From Saccharomonospora viridis DSM 43017 (GTDB taxonomy: Bacteria > Actinomycetota > Actinomycetes > Mycobacteriales > Pseudonocardiaceae): a stretch of DNA of 64,000 nucleotides. The position numbers and the translations under genes were made by a program. The first letter of the stretch is position 1; the number at the start of each line of letters is the position of its first letter. This document shows, in pieces, positions 9,339 to 18,399 of the stretch. The stretch is taken from positions 2,816,001-2,880,000 of the forward strand of contig NC_013159.1 in NCBI RefSeq assembly GCF_000023865.1, written 5' to 3'. The notes beneath the pieces are model-generated. The model worked only from the letters and a program-made list of their open reading frames with translations. It was not told the DNA's origin and made no database searches.

Positions 9339-10262
9339 GTGCCCACCATCCCCGTCGGTTCGGCGGTCGACACCGCCATCCAATGGCTCACCACCCACGC
9401 CGGAGGACTGTTCGACGCGATCTCCGCGGTGCTGTTCTTCCTGGTGAACCTGATCTACGGCGTGCTGGCCGCCCCACCGTCCCTCGTCCTCGTCGTCATC
9501 TTCGGCGCGCTCGCGGCGTTGTGCGTCCGCAGCGTGGGGATGACGGTCTTCGCCGTCCTCGCGTTCCTCCTCATCGACAGCATGCAACTGTGGCACCAGA
9601 TGCTGCAGACGCTGTCGGTCGTCGTGCTCGCGGCGTTGATCGCCATCGTCGTCGGGGTGCCCGTCGGCGTCCTCGCCGCCAAGAGTCCGAAGACGGGTCT
9701 CGTCGTACGACCGGTCCTCGACTTCATGCAGACGCTGCCCGTCTTCGTCTACCTGGTCCCGGCGGTGTTCTTCTTCGGTATCGGCGTGGTCCCCGGGATC
9801 GTGTCGACGACGGTGTTCGCGGTACCACCGGCGGTACGACTGACCGAGCTGGGCATCCGGCAGGTCGACCGGGAGACGGTCGAGGCCGCGCGGGCCTTCG
9901 GGGCACGGCCGAGGCAGGTACTCCGGGAGGTCGAACTCCCGCTGGCGGTCCCGTCCATCATGGCGGGCGTCAACCAGGTGATCATGCTCGCGCTGTCGAT
10001 GGTCGTGGTCGCCGGTCTCGTGGGCGCCGAGGGACTCGGCGGCGTCGTCGTCGAGGGCGTGACTCAGCTGAACATCGGCGCGGCCTTCGAAGGCGGCATC
10101 GCCGTGGTCATCCTGGCCGTCTATCTCGACCGCATCACCAGTGCCGCCGGTCGAGGCCGAAAGCGGAGGAAACGCACCGCCCGCACCGTCCCGACCCGTC
10201 GCTTCGGTGGTCGACGGGAGCTTTCCCCGGAATCGTCCGACAACCTCGTCGCAACGCACTGA
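9339..10262 (+). CDS. proW: Glycine betaine/proline ABC transporter permease (ProW-like)
   Basis: About 307-residue integral membrane permease with several hydrophobic helices (VLFFLVNLIYGVLA, VLVVIFGALAALCV, VVVLAALIAIVVGVPVGVLAA) and the EAA-loop ATPase-contact region (DRETVEAARAFGARPRQVLREVELPLAVPSIMAG). GTG at 9339 is preferred: GAAGAGG lies 9 bases before it; GTG at 9330 is the in-frame alternative. It begins immediately after the ATPase stop. The basic C-terminal tail (RGRKRRKRTARTV) is cytoplasmic. Together with the two preceding genes it forms a complete importer. Confidence 0.9.
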   Translation: MPTIPVGSAVDTAIQWLTTHAGGLFDAISAVLFFLVNLIYGVLAAPPSLVLVVIFGALAALCVRSVGMTVFAVLAFLLIDSMQLWHQMLQTLSVVVLAALIAIVVGVPVGVLAAKSPKTGLVVRPVLDFMQTLPVFVYLVPAVFFFGIGVVPGIVSTTVFAVPPAVRLTELGIRQVDRETVEAARAFGARPRQVLREVELPLAVPSIMAGVNQVIMLALSMVVVAGLVGAEGLGGVVVEGVTQLNIGAAFEGGIAVVILAVYLDRITSAAGRGRKRRKRTARTVPTRRFGGRRELSPESSDNLVATH

Positions 10263-10282
10263 AGGTGCGGAGAGGAGCACAC

Positions 10283-12646
10283 ATGCGCAATCCAGCCCTG
10301 GATCGGACCCGGCTGCCGCTGCCGGAGAGCTTCCCTCCTCCCGCCACGTCGCTGGACGTGCGCGACCAGGATCCGGCGTACGAACCGATGCGTCCGATAC
10401 AGGCACCAAAGGACGCGCCGAACGTGGTGATCGTGCTGATCGACGACATGGGGTTCGGTGCCCCGAGCGCGTTCGGCGGTCCCTGCCGGATGCCCACCGC
10501 GGACCGGCTCGCCGACGCGGGCCTGCGCTACAGCCGGTTCCACGTCACCGCGATCTGCTCACCGACCCGCCAGTCGCTGTTGACCGGCCGCAACCATCAC
10601 TCGGTCGGCATGGGCGTGACCACCGAGATGGCCAGTGCCGCACCCGGCTACAACGGGATCCGTCCGCGCAGCGCGGCCACGCTGGCCCAGGTGCTGCGCG
10701 GGAACGGGTACAACACGGCCGCGTTCGGCAAATGGCACCAGACTCCCGCCCGGGACGTCAGCGCGGCCGGTCCGTTCGACCGCTGGCCCACGGGCGAGGG
10801 GTTCGAGAAGTTCTACGGATTCCTGTGCGCGGAGATGAACCACTGGTACCCGGTGCTGTTCGACGGGACCAAGCCCATCGAACCGTCCCGGAAACCCGAG
10901 GACGGCTACCACCTGTCCGAGGACCTGGTGGACCAGGCGATCGACTGGGTACGGGACCAGCGCACCCTCAAACCGGACCACCCGTTCTTCGTGTACCTGT
11001 CCTTCGGCGCGACGCACGCGCCCTACCACGTCCCCCGTGAGTACCGGGACAGGTACAAGGGCAAGTTCGACCACGGCTGGGACGTCCAGCGCGAGATCAC
11101 GCTACGACGCCAGAAGGAACTGGGGGTCGTGCCAAAGGACGCGGAACTGGCACCGTGGGCCGAGGGCGTTCCGCACTGGGACGAGCTCTCCGAGCCCGAG
11201 CGCAAGGCCGCCGCCGCCCTCATGGAACTGTACGCGGGCTTCGCCGAACACACCGACGACCAGGTCGGTCGCTTCGTCGACGCGCTCGAGGAACTGGGCG
11301 AGTTGGACAACACCCTCTTCATCTACATCCTCGGCGACAACGGCGCCTCCGCCGAGGGCGGCCTCGGTGGCACGTTGAACGAACACCGCTACGCCAGCGG
11401 CATCCCGGACTCCGCCGAGTACATCAACGAACACCTCGACGCCTTGGGGGACGCCACCACGCACGCGCACTACCCGGTGGGCTGGGCGTTGGCGATGAAC
11501 ACCCCGTACCAGTGGACCAAGCAGGTGGCCTCGCACTTCGGTGGCACCCGGGACGGGATGGTGGTGCACTGGCCACGCGGGATACGACAGAAGGGCGGCA
11601 TCCGACACCAGTTCCACCACGTGATCGACGTGATGCCGACCGTGCTGGAGGCCGCGGGTATCCCGCATCCGACCGAGGTGGACGGTGTGGCGCAGAAACC
11701 CATCGAGGGCACCAGCATGCTCTACACCTTCAACGGCCCCGACGAACCGGACCGCCACCGGGTGCAGTACTTCGAGATGGTCGGCAACCGGGGCATCTAC
11801 CACGACGGTTGGATGGCGGTGACCCGGCACGGCACGCCGTGGGAGATGGTGCAGGACGGTCAGCCCCGCCGTTTCGACGAGGACGTGTGGGAGTTGTACG
11901 ACACCAACACGGACTGGACCCAAGCCCACGACCTCGCGGACACCTACCCCGACAAACTGGCCGAATTGCAGCAGCTGTTCCTCATCGAGGCCGCGAAGTA
12001 CAACGTGTTCCCGATGGACGACCGGATGACCGAACGGGAGAACCCTCGGGAGGCCGGTCGGCTGGACCTCATGGGGGAACGAAGGTCGATCACCTTCCAT
12101 GCGAACGCGAAGCGGCTGACCGAGGAGACCGCGCCCAACGTCAAGAACCGCTCACACACCATCACCGCGGAAGTCGAGATCCCCGACGGCGGCGCGGAAG
12201 GGGTCCTCGTCGCCCAGGGCGGTCGATTCGGCGGCTGGTCGGTGTATTTCCACGAGGGCAGGTTCTGCTACGCCTACAACTACTTCGGACTTAAGGTGCA
12301 CACCGCGCGCAGCCACGAACCCCTGCCCGCCGGAAGACACGAGGTGCGGATGGAGTTCGCCTACGCCGGTGGCGGGGTCGGCAAGGGCGGCGCCGTCACG
12401 CTGCGGGTGAACGGCTCCGAGGTCGGAGGGATCATGGTCCCGGCGACCATCCCGTACTACTTCGCCTTCGACGAGACCTTCGACATCGGCGTGGACCGGG
12501 CCTCCCCGGTCACCGACGACTACCCGGTCGTCGACAACCGGTTCACCGGCCGGTTGCACTGGCTTCGTGTCGATCTGGGCGACGACCTGTACGACGACGC
12601 CAGTGCCGAACGCGAACGCGCACGTTTCCGGGCCGTGCATGACTGA
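10283..12646 (+). CDS. Type I sulfatase (arylsulfatase family)
   Basis: 787-residue formylglycine-dependent sulfatase. The metal-binding start NVVIVLIDDMGFG (Asp54/Asp55) and the active-site signature CSPTR (Cys92-Arg96, followed by QSLLTGR) are intact; Cys92 is the residue converted to formylglycine. FGKWHQTP and GDNGAS are further family blocks. After about residue 560 a separate beta-rich domain (RSITFHANAKRL..., VLVAQGGRFGGWSVYF) looks like the jelly-roll domain seen in long actinobacterial and proteobacterial sulfatases. No signal peptide, so a cytoplasmic enzyme is predicted. It starts 20 bp after the permease, and its end overlaps the FGE gene. The substrate is probably a sulfate ester imported by the transporter. 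Confidence 0.9.
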   Translation: MRNPALDRTRLPLPESFPPPATSLDVRDQDPAYEPMRPIQAPKDAPNVVIVLIDDMGFGAPSAFGGPCRMPTADRLADAGLRYSRFHVTAICSPTRQSLLTGRNHHSVGMGVTTEMASAAPGYNGIRPRSAATLAQVLRGNGYNTAAFGKWHQTPARDVSAAGPFDRWPTGEGFEKFYGFLCAEMNHWYPVLFDGTKPIEPSRKPEDGYHLSEDLVDQAIDWVRDQRTLKPDHPFFVYLSFGATHAPYHVPREYRDRYKGKFDHGWDVQREITLRRQKELGVVPKDAELAPWAEGVPHWDELSEPERKAAAALMELYAGFAEHTDDQVGRFVDALEELGELDNTLFIYILGDNGASAEGGLGGTLNEHRYASGIPDSAEYINEHLDALGDATTHAHYPVGWALAMNTPYQWTKQVASHFGGTRDGMVVHWPRGIRQKGGIRHQFHHVIDVMPTVLEAAGIPHPTEVDGVAQKPIEGTSMLYTFNGPDEPDRHRVQYFEMVGNRGIYHDGWMAVTRHGTPWEMVQDGQPRRFDEDVWELYDTNTDWTQAHDLADTYPDKLAELQQLFLIEAAKYNVFPMDDRMTERENPREAGRLDLMGERRSITFHANAKRLTEETAPNVKNRSHTITAEVEIPDGGAEGVLVAQGGRFGGWSVYFHEGRFCYAYNYFGLKVHTARSHEPLPAGRHEVRMEFAYAGGGVGKGGAVTLRVNGSEVGGIMVPATIPYYFAFDETFDIGVDRASPVTDDYPVVDNRFTGRLHWLRVDLGDDLYDDASAERERARFRAVHD

Positions 12647-13577
12647 GGTGAGGCGAAACTGCTGCGCGCCGTCGGCCGGACGGCCCAACAGCGCCCCGTC
12701 CACATCCGGCGCCGACGGAAGCACCGAGGGGATGGTGCTGCTGCCCGGCGGCGAGTTCTCGATGGGCAGTGAGGACCCGCTGGCCTACCCGGAGGACGGC
12801 GAGGGCCCTGTGCGGACGGTGCGGCTGGACCCGTTCTGGATCAGTCGCACCGCCGTGTCCAACCGGGACTTCGCCGAGTTCGTCGACGCCACCGGTTACC
12901 GCACGGAGGCCGAACGGTGGGGCTGGTCGTTCGTCTTCGCCGGGTTGCTCCCGGACGACTTCCCGCCCACGCGCGGTGTCGCGACGGCACCGTGGTGGCG
13001 TCAGGTCGAGGGTGCCGATTGGCGGCACCCCGAAGGACCTCACTCCACTGTGGATGGTCGAGAGGATCATCCGGTGGTCCACGTGTCGTGGTCCGACGCG
13101 CAGGAGTATTGCGCCTGGGCCGGACTGCGGCTTCCGACCGAGGCCGAATGGGAATACGCCGCACGGGGCGGGTTGAGCGGGAACCCGTTCCCGTGGGGCG
13201 CCGAGCTGGAACCGGGCGGGGAACACCGGATGAACGTCTGGCAGGGGGTCTTTCCCCGGCACAACAGCCGCGCCGACGGTTGGTACGGCACCTGTCCGGT
13301 CACCGAGTTCCCGCCCAACGGGTTCGGCCTGCACAACATGACCGGCAACGTGTGGGAATGGTGCGCCGACTGGTTCCACCCCACGTTCCACACCCTGGAC
13401 CGGCGGACGAATCCCCGGGGACCGGAACAGGGCACGCACCGCAGTGCCCGTGGCGGTTCCTATCTCTGCCACGAGTCCTACTGCCGTCGCTACCGGGTTT
13501 CCGCCCGGCAGGGTCTCACGCCGGACACCACCACCGGCAACGTCGGGTTCCGATGCGTCCGCGACGCAGCACCGTGA
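12639..13577 (+). CDS. Formylglycine-generating enzyme (sulfatase maturase)
   Basis: 312-residue aerobic FGE (SUMF1 type), which oxidises the sulfatase active-site Cys to formylglycine using O2 and Cu(I). Seen: GMVLLPGGEFSMGS, HPVVHVSWSDAQEYCAWAGLRLPTEAEWEYAARGG, NVWEWCADW, and the catalytic end RGGSYLCHESYC, with both copper-binding cysteines (Cys277, Cys282). The ATG overlaps the end of the sulfatase gene by 8 bases, so the pair is co-translated, and it matures the preceding sulfatase in all likelihood. A dedicated FGE next to one sulfatase is typical of actinobacteria. Confidence 0.95.
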   Translation: MTEVRRNCCAPSAGRPNSAPSTSGADGSTEGMVLLPGGEFSMGSEDPLAYPEDGEGPVRTVRLDPFWISRTAVSNRDFAEFVDATGYRTEAERWGWSFVFAGLLPDDFPPTRGVATAPWWRQVEGADWRHPEGPHSTVDGREDHPVVHVSWSDAQEYCAWAGLRLPTEAEWEYAARGGLSGNPFPWGAELEPGGEHRMNVWQGVFPRHNSRADGWYGTCPVTEFPPNGFGLHNMTGNVWEWCADWFHPTFHTLDRRTNPRGPEQGTHRSARGGSYLCHESYCRRYRVSARQGLTPDTTTGNVGFRCVRDAAP

Positions 13578-13611
13578 GTGTGGACCCCGTGCGGTCGTAC
13601 GCGGTCGAGGT

Positions 13612-13641
13612 GTCGTTCCGCCCGGTTCCGGGCGGAACGAC
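13612..13641. terminator. Strong bidirectional terminator
   Basis: 13-bp perfect stem (GTCGTTCCGCCCG / CGGGCGGAACGAC) with a GTTC loop, placed between the convergent FGE and DUF202 genes. Confidence 0.8.
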
Positions 13642-13646
13642 GGGGC

Positions 13647-13961
13647 TCAGGAGGTCAGGGCCACCGCGACCACACCGACGCCGAGGCAGACGCACAGCGC
13701 CGTGCTCAACGCCGCCGCCCCGGGGATACGCAGCAGGATGCCGCTCACCGGGCGGCTGCGTGTGCTGTGGTAACGCCGGTGCGCGGCCCAGGCCAGGACC
13801 ACGGCGACGGCCAAGGTGACGACCCCGAACAGGACGGAGAAGACCGTGGCGTTCCGGCACAGCAACGCCCCGTTGACCCCGATCGCGAGTGCGGTGCGTT
13901 GCCAGGCCAGGAAGGTCCTCTCCGGTTGCAGACCCGGGTCGGCCACCCGCTCCGGCGTCAT
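13647..13961 (-). CDS. DUF202 family membrane protein (second of pair)
   Basis: 104-residue membrane protein of the DUF202 family. Starts GLQPERTFLAWQRTALAIGVNGALL, the family's hallmark, then two further hydrophobic helices (FSVLFGVVTLAVAVVLAWAA; ALSTALCVCLGVGVVAVAL), giving three TM segments. Its ATG overlaps the stop of the upstream DUF202 gene. Function of the family is not established. Pairing with a YidH-like partner is the usual arrangement. Confidence 0.85.
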   Translation of the reverse strand: MTPERVADPGLQPERTFLAWQRTALAIGVNGALLCRNATVFSVLFGVVTLAVAVVLAWAAHRRYHSTRSRPVSGILLRIPGAAALSTALCVCLGVGVVAVALTS

Positions 13962-14317
13962 GACAGCGCCACCAACAGCACCGCCACCAGCGACGCGCAG
14001 GCGACGACGACCGCCGACGTCGCCATCACCCGCGACCTCGGCAACGGTGCCCCCTTCCGCATCGCCCGCTGGTTCGCCGCCCACCGTCGGTAGGCGGCCA
14101 CCGACAGCACACAACCGAGCGTGCCGAGCACGACCGCGCAGATCTGCCGAACCGGCATACTCGCGACGTCGGGCAACAACTGGACCACCGCGAGTGCACC
14201 GGCATCGAGCGCGAGGGCCGTCCGTAGATAGGCGAGGAACGTACGCTCATTGGCCAACGAGAACCGATAATCGGGTTCCTCGTCACGCTCGACGGCGGAG
14301 ACTTCCACACGTTCCAT
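13958..14317 (-). CDS. YidH-like DUF202 membrane protein (first of pair)
   Basis: 119-residue DUF202 protein (YidH-like). RFSLANERTFLAYLRTALALDAGALAVVQLL carries the family signature; two more TM helices follow (QICAVVLGTLGCVLSVAAY; VMATSAVVVACASLVAVLLVAL). ATG 14317 preferred, with GGGA six bases upstream; ATG 14323 is possible. Forms a two-gene operon with the gene after it. Function unknown. Confidence 0.85.
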   Translation of the reverse strand: MERVEVSAVERDEEPDYRFSLANERTFLAYLRTALALDAGALAVVQLLPDVASMPVRQICAVVLGTLGCVLSVAAYRRWAANQRAMRKGAPLPRSRVMATSAVVVACASLVAVLLVALS

Positions 14318-15004
14318 GTTCATTCCCGACCCGTGAAAAAAGCCGATTCCACACTCGTCCGCCCACAACCTTCAACGTATTGCGTTCATCACATTTTTCC
14401 ATATGGAAAGACAGCGGACGCCGATCACGTAGGCAACGCCTTCTCGAAGCCCATCCGAACAGCACGAACGCCTCACGTAATCAAAACCATGAAAATGATG
14501 TTAACCTCGGTTATATCGAAGAGTCAATCTGCACCCCGCCGCTTTCCATGAAGAGCAATCCCCCGGAACACGTCCCGGAATACGACCCCCGAGAATATCC
14601 CGGATCCCAATTCGTGAAAAAGAGCTCGTGACGACGCGCCCCGACCGGGGCCGGACAGGCGACCGGACCCCACGCACCCCCCTCGAGCCCCGGCAACACC
14701 GCCGATATGGATGGCGGTCGTGAACAACGAACGGGGCGATTCCACGCAGGTTCTCGGGTCGCGATTCCGCCCGCGCCGCCGTACGAGCACGGGGCTTCAC
14801 GGCTCGGAGCAGGACTTCTCAGACAACCCACCCGCCGCCGGGGCACCTCGCACCACCACACCGACCGACGGCCCGGTTATGCGTGATGCACAGAAGGCCA
14901 CGGGAAATTCGTCCCTCGCGGACATAGGAAGCCCCCCACCCGGCACGTAATGTCGAAACCACCGTTGATGTGACCGCCGACACAGCGATGTGAGGTGGGG
15001 TGGC
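14318..15004. other. Divergent intergenic region (0.69 kb)
   Basis: Lies between the DUF202 pair and the acyl-CoA synthetase. It is less GC-rich than neighbouring genes over 14370-14560 and contains a perfect palindrome at 14396-14409. No gene recognised. Confidence 0.5.
14396..14409. promoter_or_regulatory. 14-bp palindrome, candidate operator
   Basis: TTTCCATATGGAAA is perfectly self-complementary and lies about 80 bp upstream of the DUF202 operon start, in an A/T-rich stretch. Could be a dimeric regulator site; the regulator is unknown. Confidence 0.35.
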
Positions 15005-16480
15005 GTGGAACTGCGCTATTTACCGTGGAATCGGACAAGCCCTCTGCGCCGACGTTGGGAACACGTCGGTCTCCGCGACGACCGTGTCGAACTCACCTAC
15101 CAGCAATTCGACGCCCGGGTCGAGGCGTTCTCCGAACAACTCGGCGAACACGGATTCGGTCGAGGCCAGGTACTGGCGGTCCTGTTGCCGAACCGGGTCG
15201 AACTGCTCATCGCCGTGTTCGCCGCCTGGCGACTGGGCGGGGCGGTCACCCCGGTCAATCCCGCTTTCACCGAGGACGAGGCGGCATATCAGATCAACGA
15301 CGCCGAAGCGGCGCTCGTCGTCAACCTCGGTCCGGACGCCCCCACCGGAGGCAGGCCGGCCATCCACGTCGATCGGATGCGGACCGTCCGCCGGAACGAG
15401 CCCCGGCCGCCCGTGGAACTCGACGGCGAGGACCTCGCCCTGCTGATCTACACGAGCGGTTCCACCGGTCGTCCCAAAGGCGTGATGCTCGACCACCGTC
15501 ACGCGGAGGCCATGTCCGAGACGATGGCGCAACACCTCGAACTGACCGCCGCCGACCACTGCCTGTTGATCCTGCCCCTCTTCCACGTCAACGCGATCAT
15601 GGTCAGCGTCCTGGCTCCGCTGCGCCGTGGCGGGCAGGTCAGCATAGTCGGCAAGTTCTCCGCGAGCCGTTTCTTCGAGCAGGTCCGACGACTGCGACCG
15701 ACGTACTTCTCGGCCGTGCCCGCCATCTACGCCATGCTCGCCGCCTTGCCCGACACCGTCCACGTCGACACCTCCTCGCTGCGCTTCGTCATCTGCGGGG
15801 CCGCACCGGCCTCCCGCGAACTGCTGACCCGCGTGCACGAGCGATTCGGTTTCGAGGTCGTCGAAGGCTACGGACTCACCGAGGCCACCTGTGCCTCCGC
15901 CTGCAATCCGGTGAACGGGGTCCGCAAGATCGGCACCGTCGGCCCCGCACTGCCGGGACAACAGATCCGGATCATGGGCCCCGACGGTTCGTCCCTGCCG
16001 CCCGGCGAGGACGGTGAGGTCGTCATCTCCGGACCGACGGTGATGCGCGGCTATCTGAACAGGCCGGAGGAAACCGCCGAGACCATCGTCGACGGCTGGT
16101 TGCACACCGGCGATGTCGGCCGTCTCGACGAAGACGGCTATCTCACCATCGTGGACCGGATCAAGGACATGATCATCCGCGGTGGGGAGAACATCTATCC
16201 CAAGGAGATCGAGACCGTTCTGACCGCCGTGGACGGCGTGCTCGAAGCCGCCGTCGTCGGTCGCGCCCACGGGATATACGGCGAAGTCCCGGTCGCCTAC
16301 GTGAGCGTCTACCCCGGTTCCGACCTCACCGAGGAGAAACTCATCCACCACTGTCGGCGTCATCTCACGAAAGTGAAGGTGCCCGAACACGTGGAGCTCG
16401 TCGACGCTTTGCCGAAAAACCCCGTCGGAAAAATCGACAAGCCCGCTCTCCGTCGCATTCTCAACGCTCGATCAGTCTGA
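15005..16480 (+). CDS. Acyl-CoA synthetase (ANL superfamily)
   Basis: 491-residue AMP-forming acyl/aryl-CoA ligase. Motifs: P-loop LIYTSGSTGRPKGVMLDH (about residues 145-162), A5 region VVEGYGLTEATCAS, GWLHTGDVGRLDEDGYLTIVDRIKDMIIRGGENIYPKEIE hinge, and the late lysine in PKNPVGKIDKPALRR. Complete two-domain enzyme. GTG 15005 is preferred because AGGTGGGG lies just ahead; GTG 14990 is in frame too. It starts a run with the DUF3556 protein and an FAD oxidoreductase. Substrate unknown; probably a lipid or hydrophobic acid given the membrane partner (inference). Confidence 0.9.
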   Translation: MELRYLPWNRTSPLRRRWEHVGLRDDRVELTYQQFDARVEAFSEQLGEHGFGRGQVLAVLLPNRVELLIAVFAAWRLGGAVTPVNPAFTEDEAAYQINDAEAALVVNLGPDAPTGGRPAIHVDRMRTVRRNEPRPPVELDGEDLALLIYTSGSTGRPKGVMLDHRHAEAMSETMAQHLELTAADHCLLILPLFHVNAIMVSVLAPLRRGGQVSIVGKFSASRFFEQVRRLRPTYFSAVPAIYAMLAALPDTVHVDTSSLRFVICGAAPASRELLTRVHERFGFEVVEGYGLTEATCASACNPVNGVRKIGTVGPALPGQQIRIMGPDGSSLPPGEDGEVVISGPTVMRGYLNRPEETAETIVDGWLHTGDVGRLDEDGYLTIVDRIKDMIIRGGENIYPKEIETVLTAVDGVLEAAVVGRAHGIYGEVPVAYVSVYPGSDLTEEKLIHHCRRHLTKVKVPEHVELVDALPKNPVGKIDKPALRRILNARSV

Positions 16481-16551
16481 CACCGACACGACACGATTTC
16501 GCCCCCTTCCTTTCCCCTTCGGAAGACGCCGCCCTGTTGAAGGAGAGCACC

Positions 16552-18399
16552 ATGGGTTTCAAGACTCCGGACATGCCTCCGGTGAAACCGGAGGAATTCG
16601 AATCCACACCGGTCATGGAAAGAATCCGGACACTGGCGACGCATTGGGCGGAATACGGCTTCGGCGGACCGAAGCAAATGCATTTGCTCTATCTGGTGAA
16701 GACCGTTCTGTTCGTGGTCGGCGGCTGGCTCGTCGTCGGTTCGACCACTCCGGGGATCAGTCTGTTCGACCTCGGCGGCTGGTGGGGCGAGCTCATCGTC
16801 TATCAGAAGCTCATGGTGTGGACGGTGCTGTGGGAGATCACCGGACACGCCGCGTCCTGGGGTCCACTGGCCTTCAAATTCGGCCCCATGCTCGGCGGCT
16901 GGCGGTACTGGGCCAGAGTCGGCACCCTCCGGCTTCCGCCCTACCCGGACAAGGTTCCCGGAACCCTCGGCGACCACCGCACCGTCTTCGACGTCGGCCT
17001 CTACCTGCTGATCCTGGCCACCCTGCTGTTCCTGCTGCTCACCCCCGGCAGCCACGGCGGAGCCGCCTACAGCGAGGCCGGTCTCCTCCCGGGTTGGGCG
17101 CTGCTCACCTACGTCGCGCTCATCCTGATCATGGGGTTCCGCGACCGGGTCGTGTTCCTGGCCTCACGACCCGAACAGTACGCCGTGTGCCTGCTGGCCT
17201 TCGGTGTCCTGACGGACCACGTCGACATGGTGCTCGTCGCCAAGATCGCCATGGTCACCATCTGGTTGGGCGCCGGTGTCTCCAAGTTCGGGCGCCACTT
17301 CAGCCTCGTCGTCCAGGCGATGCTGAGCAACACCCCCTGGCTGACATCCCGGCGGTTCAAACGATCGCTCTACAGGAACGCACCGAACGACCTGCGTCCG
17401 TCGAAGATGGCGTTCGCGTGGGCACATCTGGGTGGCACGGTCGTGGAGTTGGTCCTGCCGTTGGTGCTGCTGTTCTCGGTGAACGAGACCCTGACCTGGC
17501 TGGCGATCGCCGGCATGATGCTGTTCCACCTCTTCATCTACTCGACGTATCCGCTGGCCGTCCCCCTCGAGTGGAACATCTTCTTCATATTCGTCACGCC
17601 GTTTCTGTTCGGTGGTTTCTTCGCGGACGACGGGTACGGCATGTCCGACTTCAGCAGTCCCTGGATTCCCGCCGCCGCGCTGGTGCTCTACCTGACGGGT
17701 CCGATTCTGGGGAACCTGAAGCCCGAGTGGGTGTCTTTTCTGGTCTCCCTGCGGCAGTATTCCGGAAACTGGGCATCAGGGACGATGGCGTTCCGGATGA
17801 ACGACGCGGAGGACAAGCTCGATAAGGGATTGGTCAAGAGTTTGCAGACCCAGCGACAGCAACTGCTCGCCCTCTACGGCTCCGACGTGGCGGAGATCTT
17901 CCTCCAGAAGTGCGTGGCCTTCCGCAGCATGCACAGCCACGGCCGGATGCACCTGTCGCTGCTGCAACGACACCTCGACGCGCTCGAGAACTACCGTCTG
18001 CGCGAAGGCGAGGTGGTCTGCACCGTGCTCGTCGGCTGGCAATCCGGTGACGGGCACCTGTTCGACGAACGCACGATCGCGATGGTGCAGAAACGCTGCA
18101 ACTTCGAGCCCGGAGAATTCGTGATGGCGTGGACCGAATCGCAGCCGATACACAAGAAGACCGTGCAGTACAAGGTCGTCGACGCCGCCCTCGGTGTCGT
18201 CGAGCGCGGCTACTACCACGTCCGGGACGCGGTGGCCGAACAGCCGTGGCTCCCGAACGGACCGATTCCGCACCGGGTGACCTGGCGGCTGCCCGGCTAT
18301 GAGCCGGCCGGGAACCTCCCCCACCCGGCGCCGAGGTCCGCGGACTCCACCCGATCCGACCGTTCGGACGACCGGCCCGACGACAAGGTCGGTTCATGA
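16552..18399 (+). CDS. DUF3556 family transmembrane protein
   Basis: 615-residue membrane protein of the actinobacterial DUF3556 family, common in mycobacteria and relatives. It starts MGFKTPDMPPVKPEEF, has about 8-9 hydrophobic helices through residue 400 (for example LLYLVKTVLFVVGGWLVVG, VGLYLLILATLLFLLL, LTWLAIAGMMLFHLFIY), then a soluble C-terminal half of about 215 residues (HSHGRMHLSLLQRHLDALENYRLREGEVV). ATG 16552 follows GAAGGAG. The last 25 residues are charged and disordered. It ends overlapping the FAD oxidoreductase start. Biochemical role unknown. Confidence 0.82.
   Translation: MGFKTPDMPPVKPEEFESTPVMERIRTLATHWAEYGFGGPKQMHLLYLVKTVLFVVGGWLVVGSTTPGISLFDLGGWWGELIVYQKLMVWTVLWEITGHAASWGPLAFKFGPMLGGWRYWARVGTLRLPPYPDKVPGTLGDHRTVFDVGLYLLILATLLFLLLTPGSHGGAAYSEAGLLPGWALLTYVALILIMGFRDRVVFLASRPEQYAVCLLAFGVLTDHVDMVLVAKIAMVTIWLGAGVSKFGRHFSLVVQAMLSNTPWLTSRRFKRSLYRNAPNDLRPSKMAFAWAHLGGTVVELVLPLVLLFSVNETLTWLAIAGMMLFHLFIYSTYPLAVPLEWNIFFIFVTPFLFGGFFADDGYGMSDFSSPWIPAAALVLYLTGPILGNLKPEWVSFLVSLRQYSGNWASGTMAFRMNDAEDKLDKGLVKSLQTQRQQLLALYGSDVAEIFLQKCVAFRSMHSHGRMHLSLLQRHLDALENYRLREGEVVCTVLVGWQSGDGHLFDERTIAMVQKRCNFEPGEFVMAWTESQPIHKKTVQYKVVDAALGVVERGYYHVRDAVAEQPWLPNGPIPHRVTWRLPGYEPAGNLPHPAPRSADSTRSDRSDDRPDDKVGS

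Noticed and set aside
9383-10282. Extension of the sulfatase frame 900 bp upstream
   Set aside because: It overlaps the ProW permease in another frame and gives Arg-rich sequence; the ATG at 10283 follows GAGGAG.
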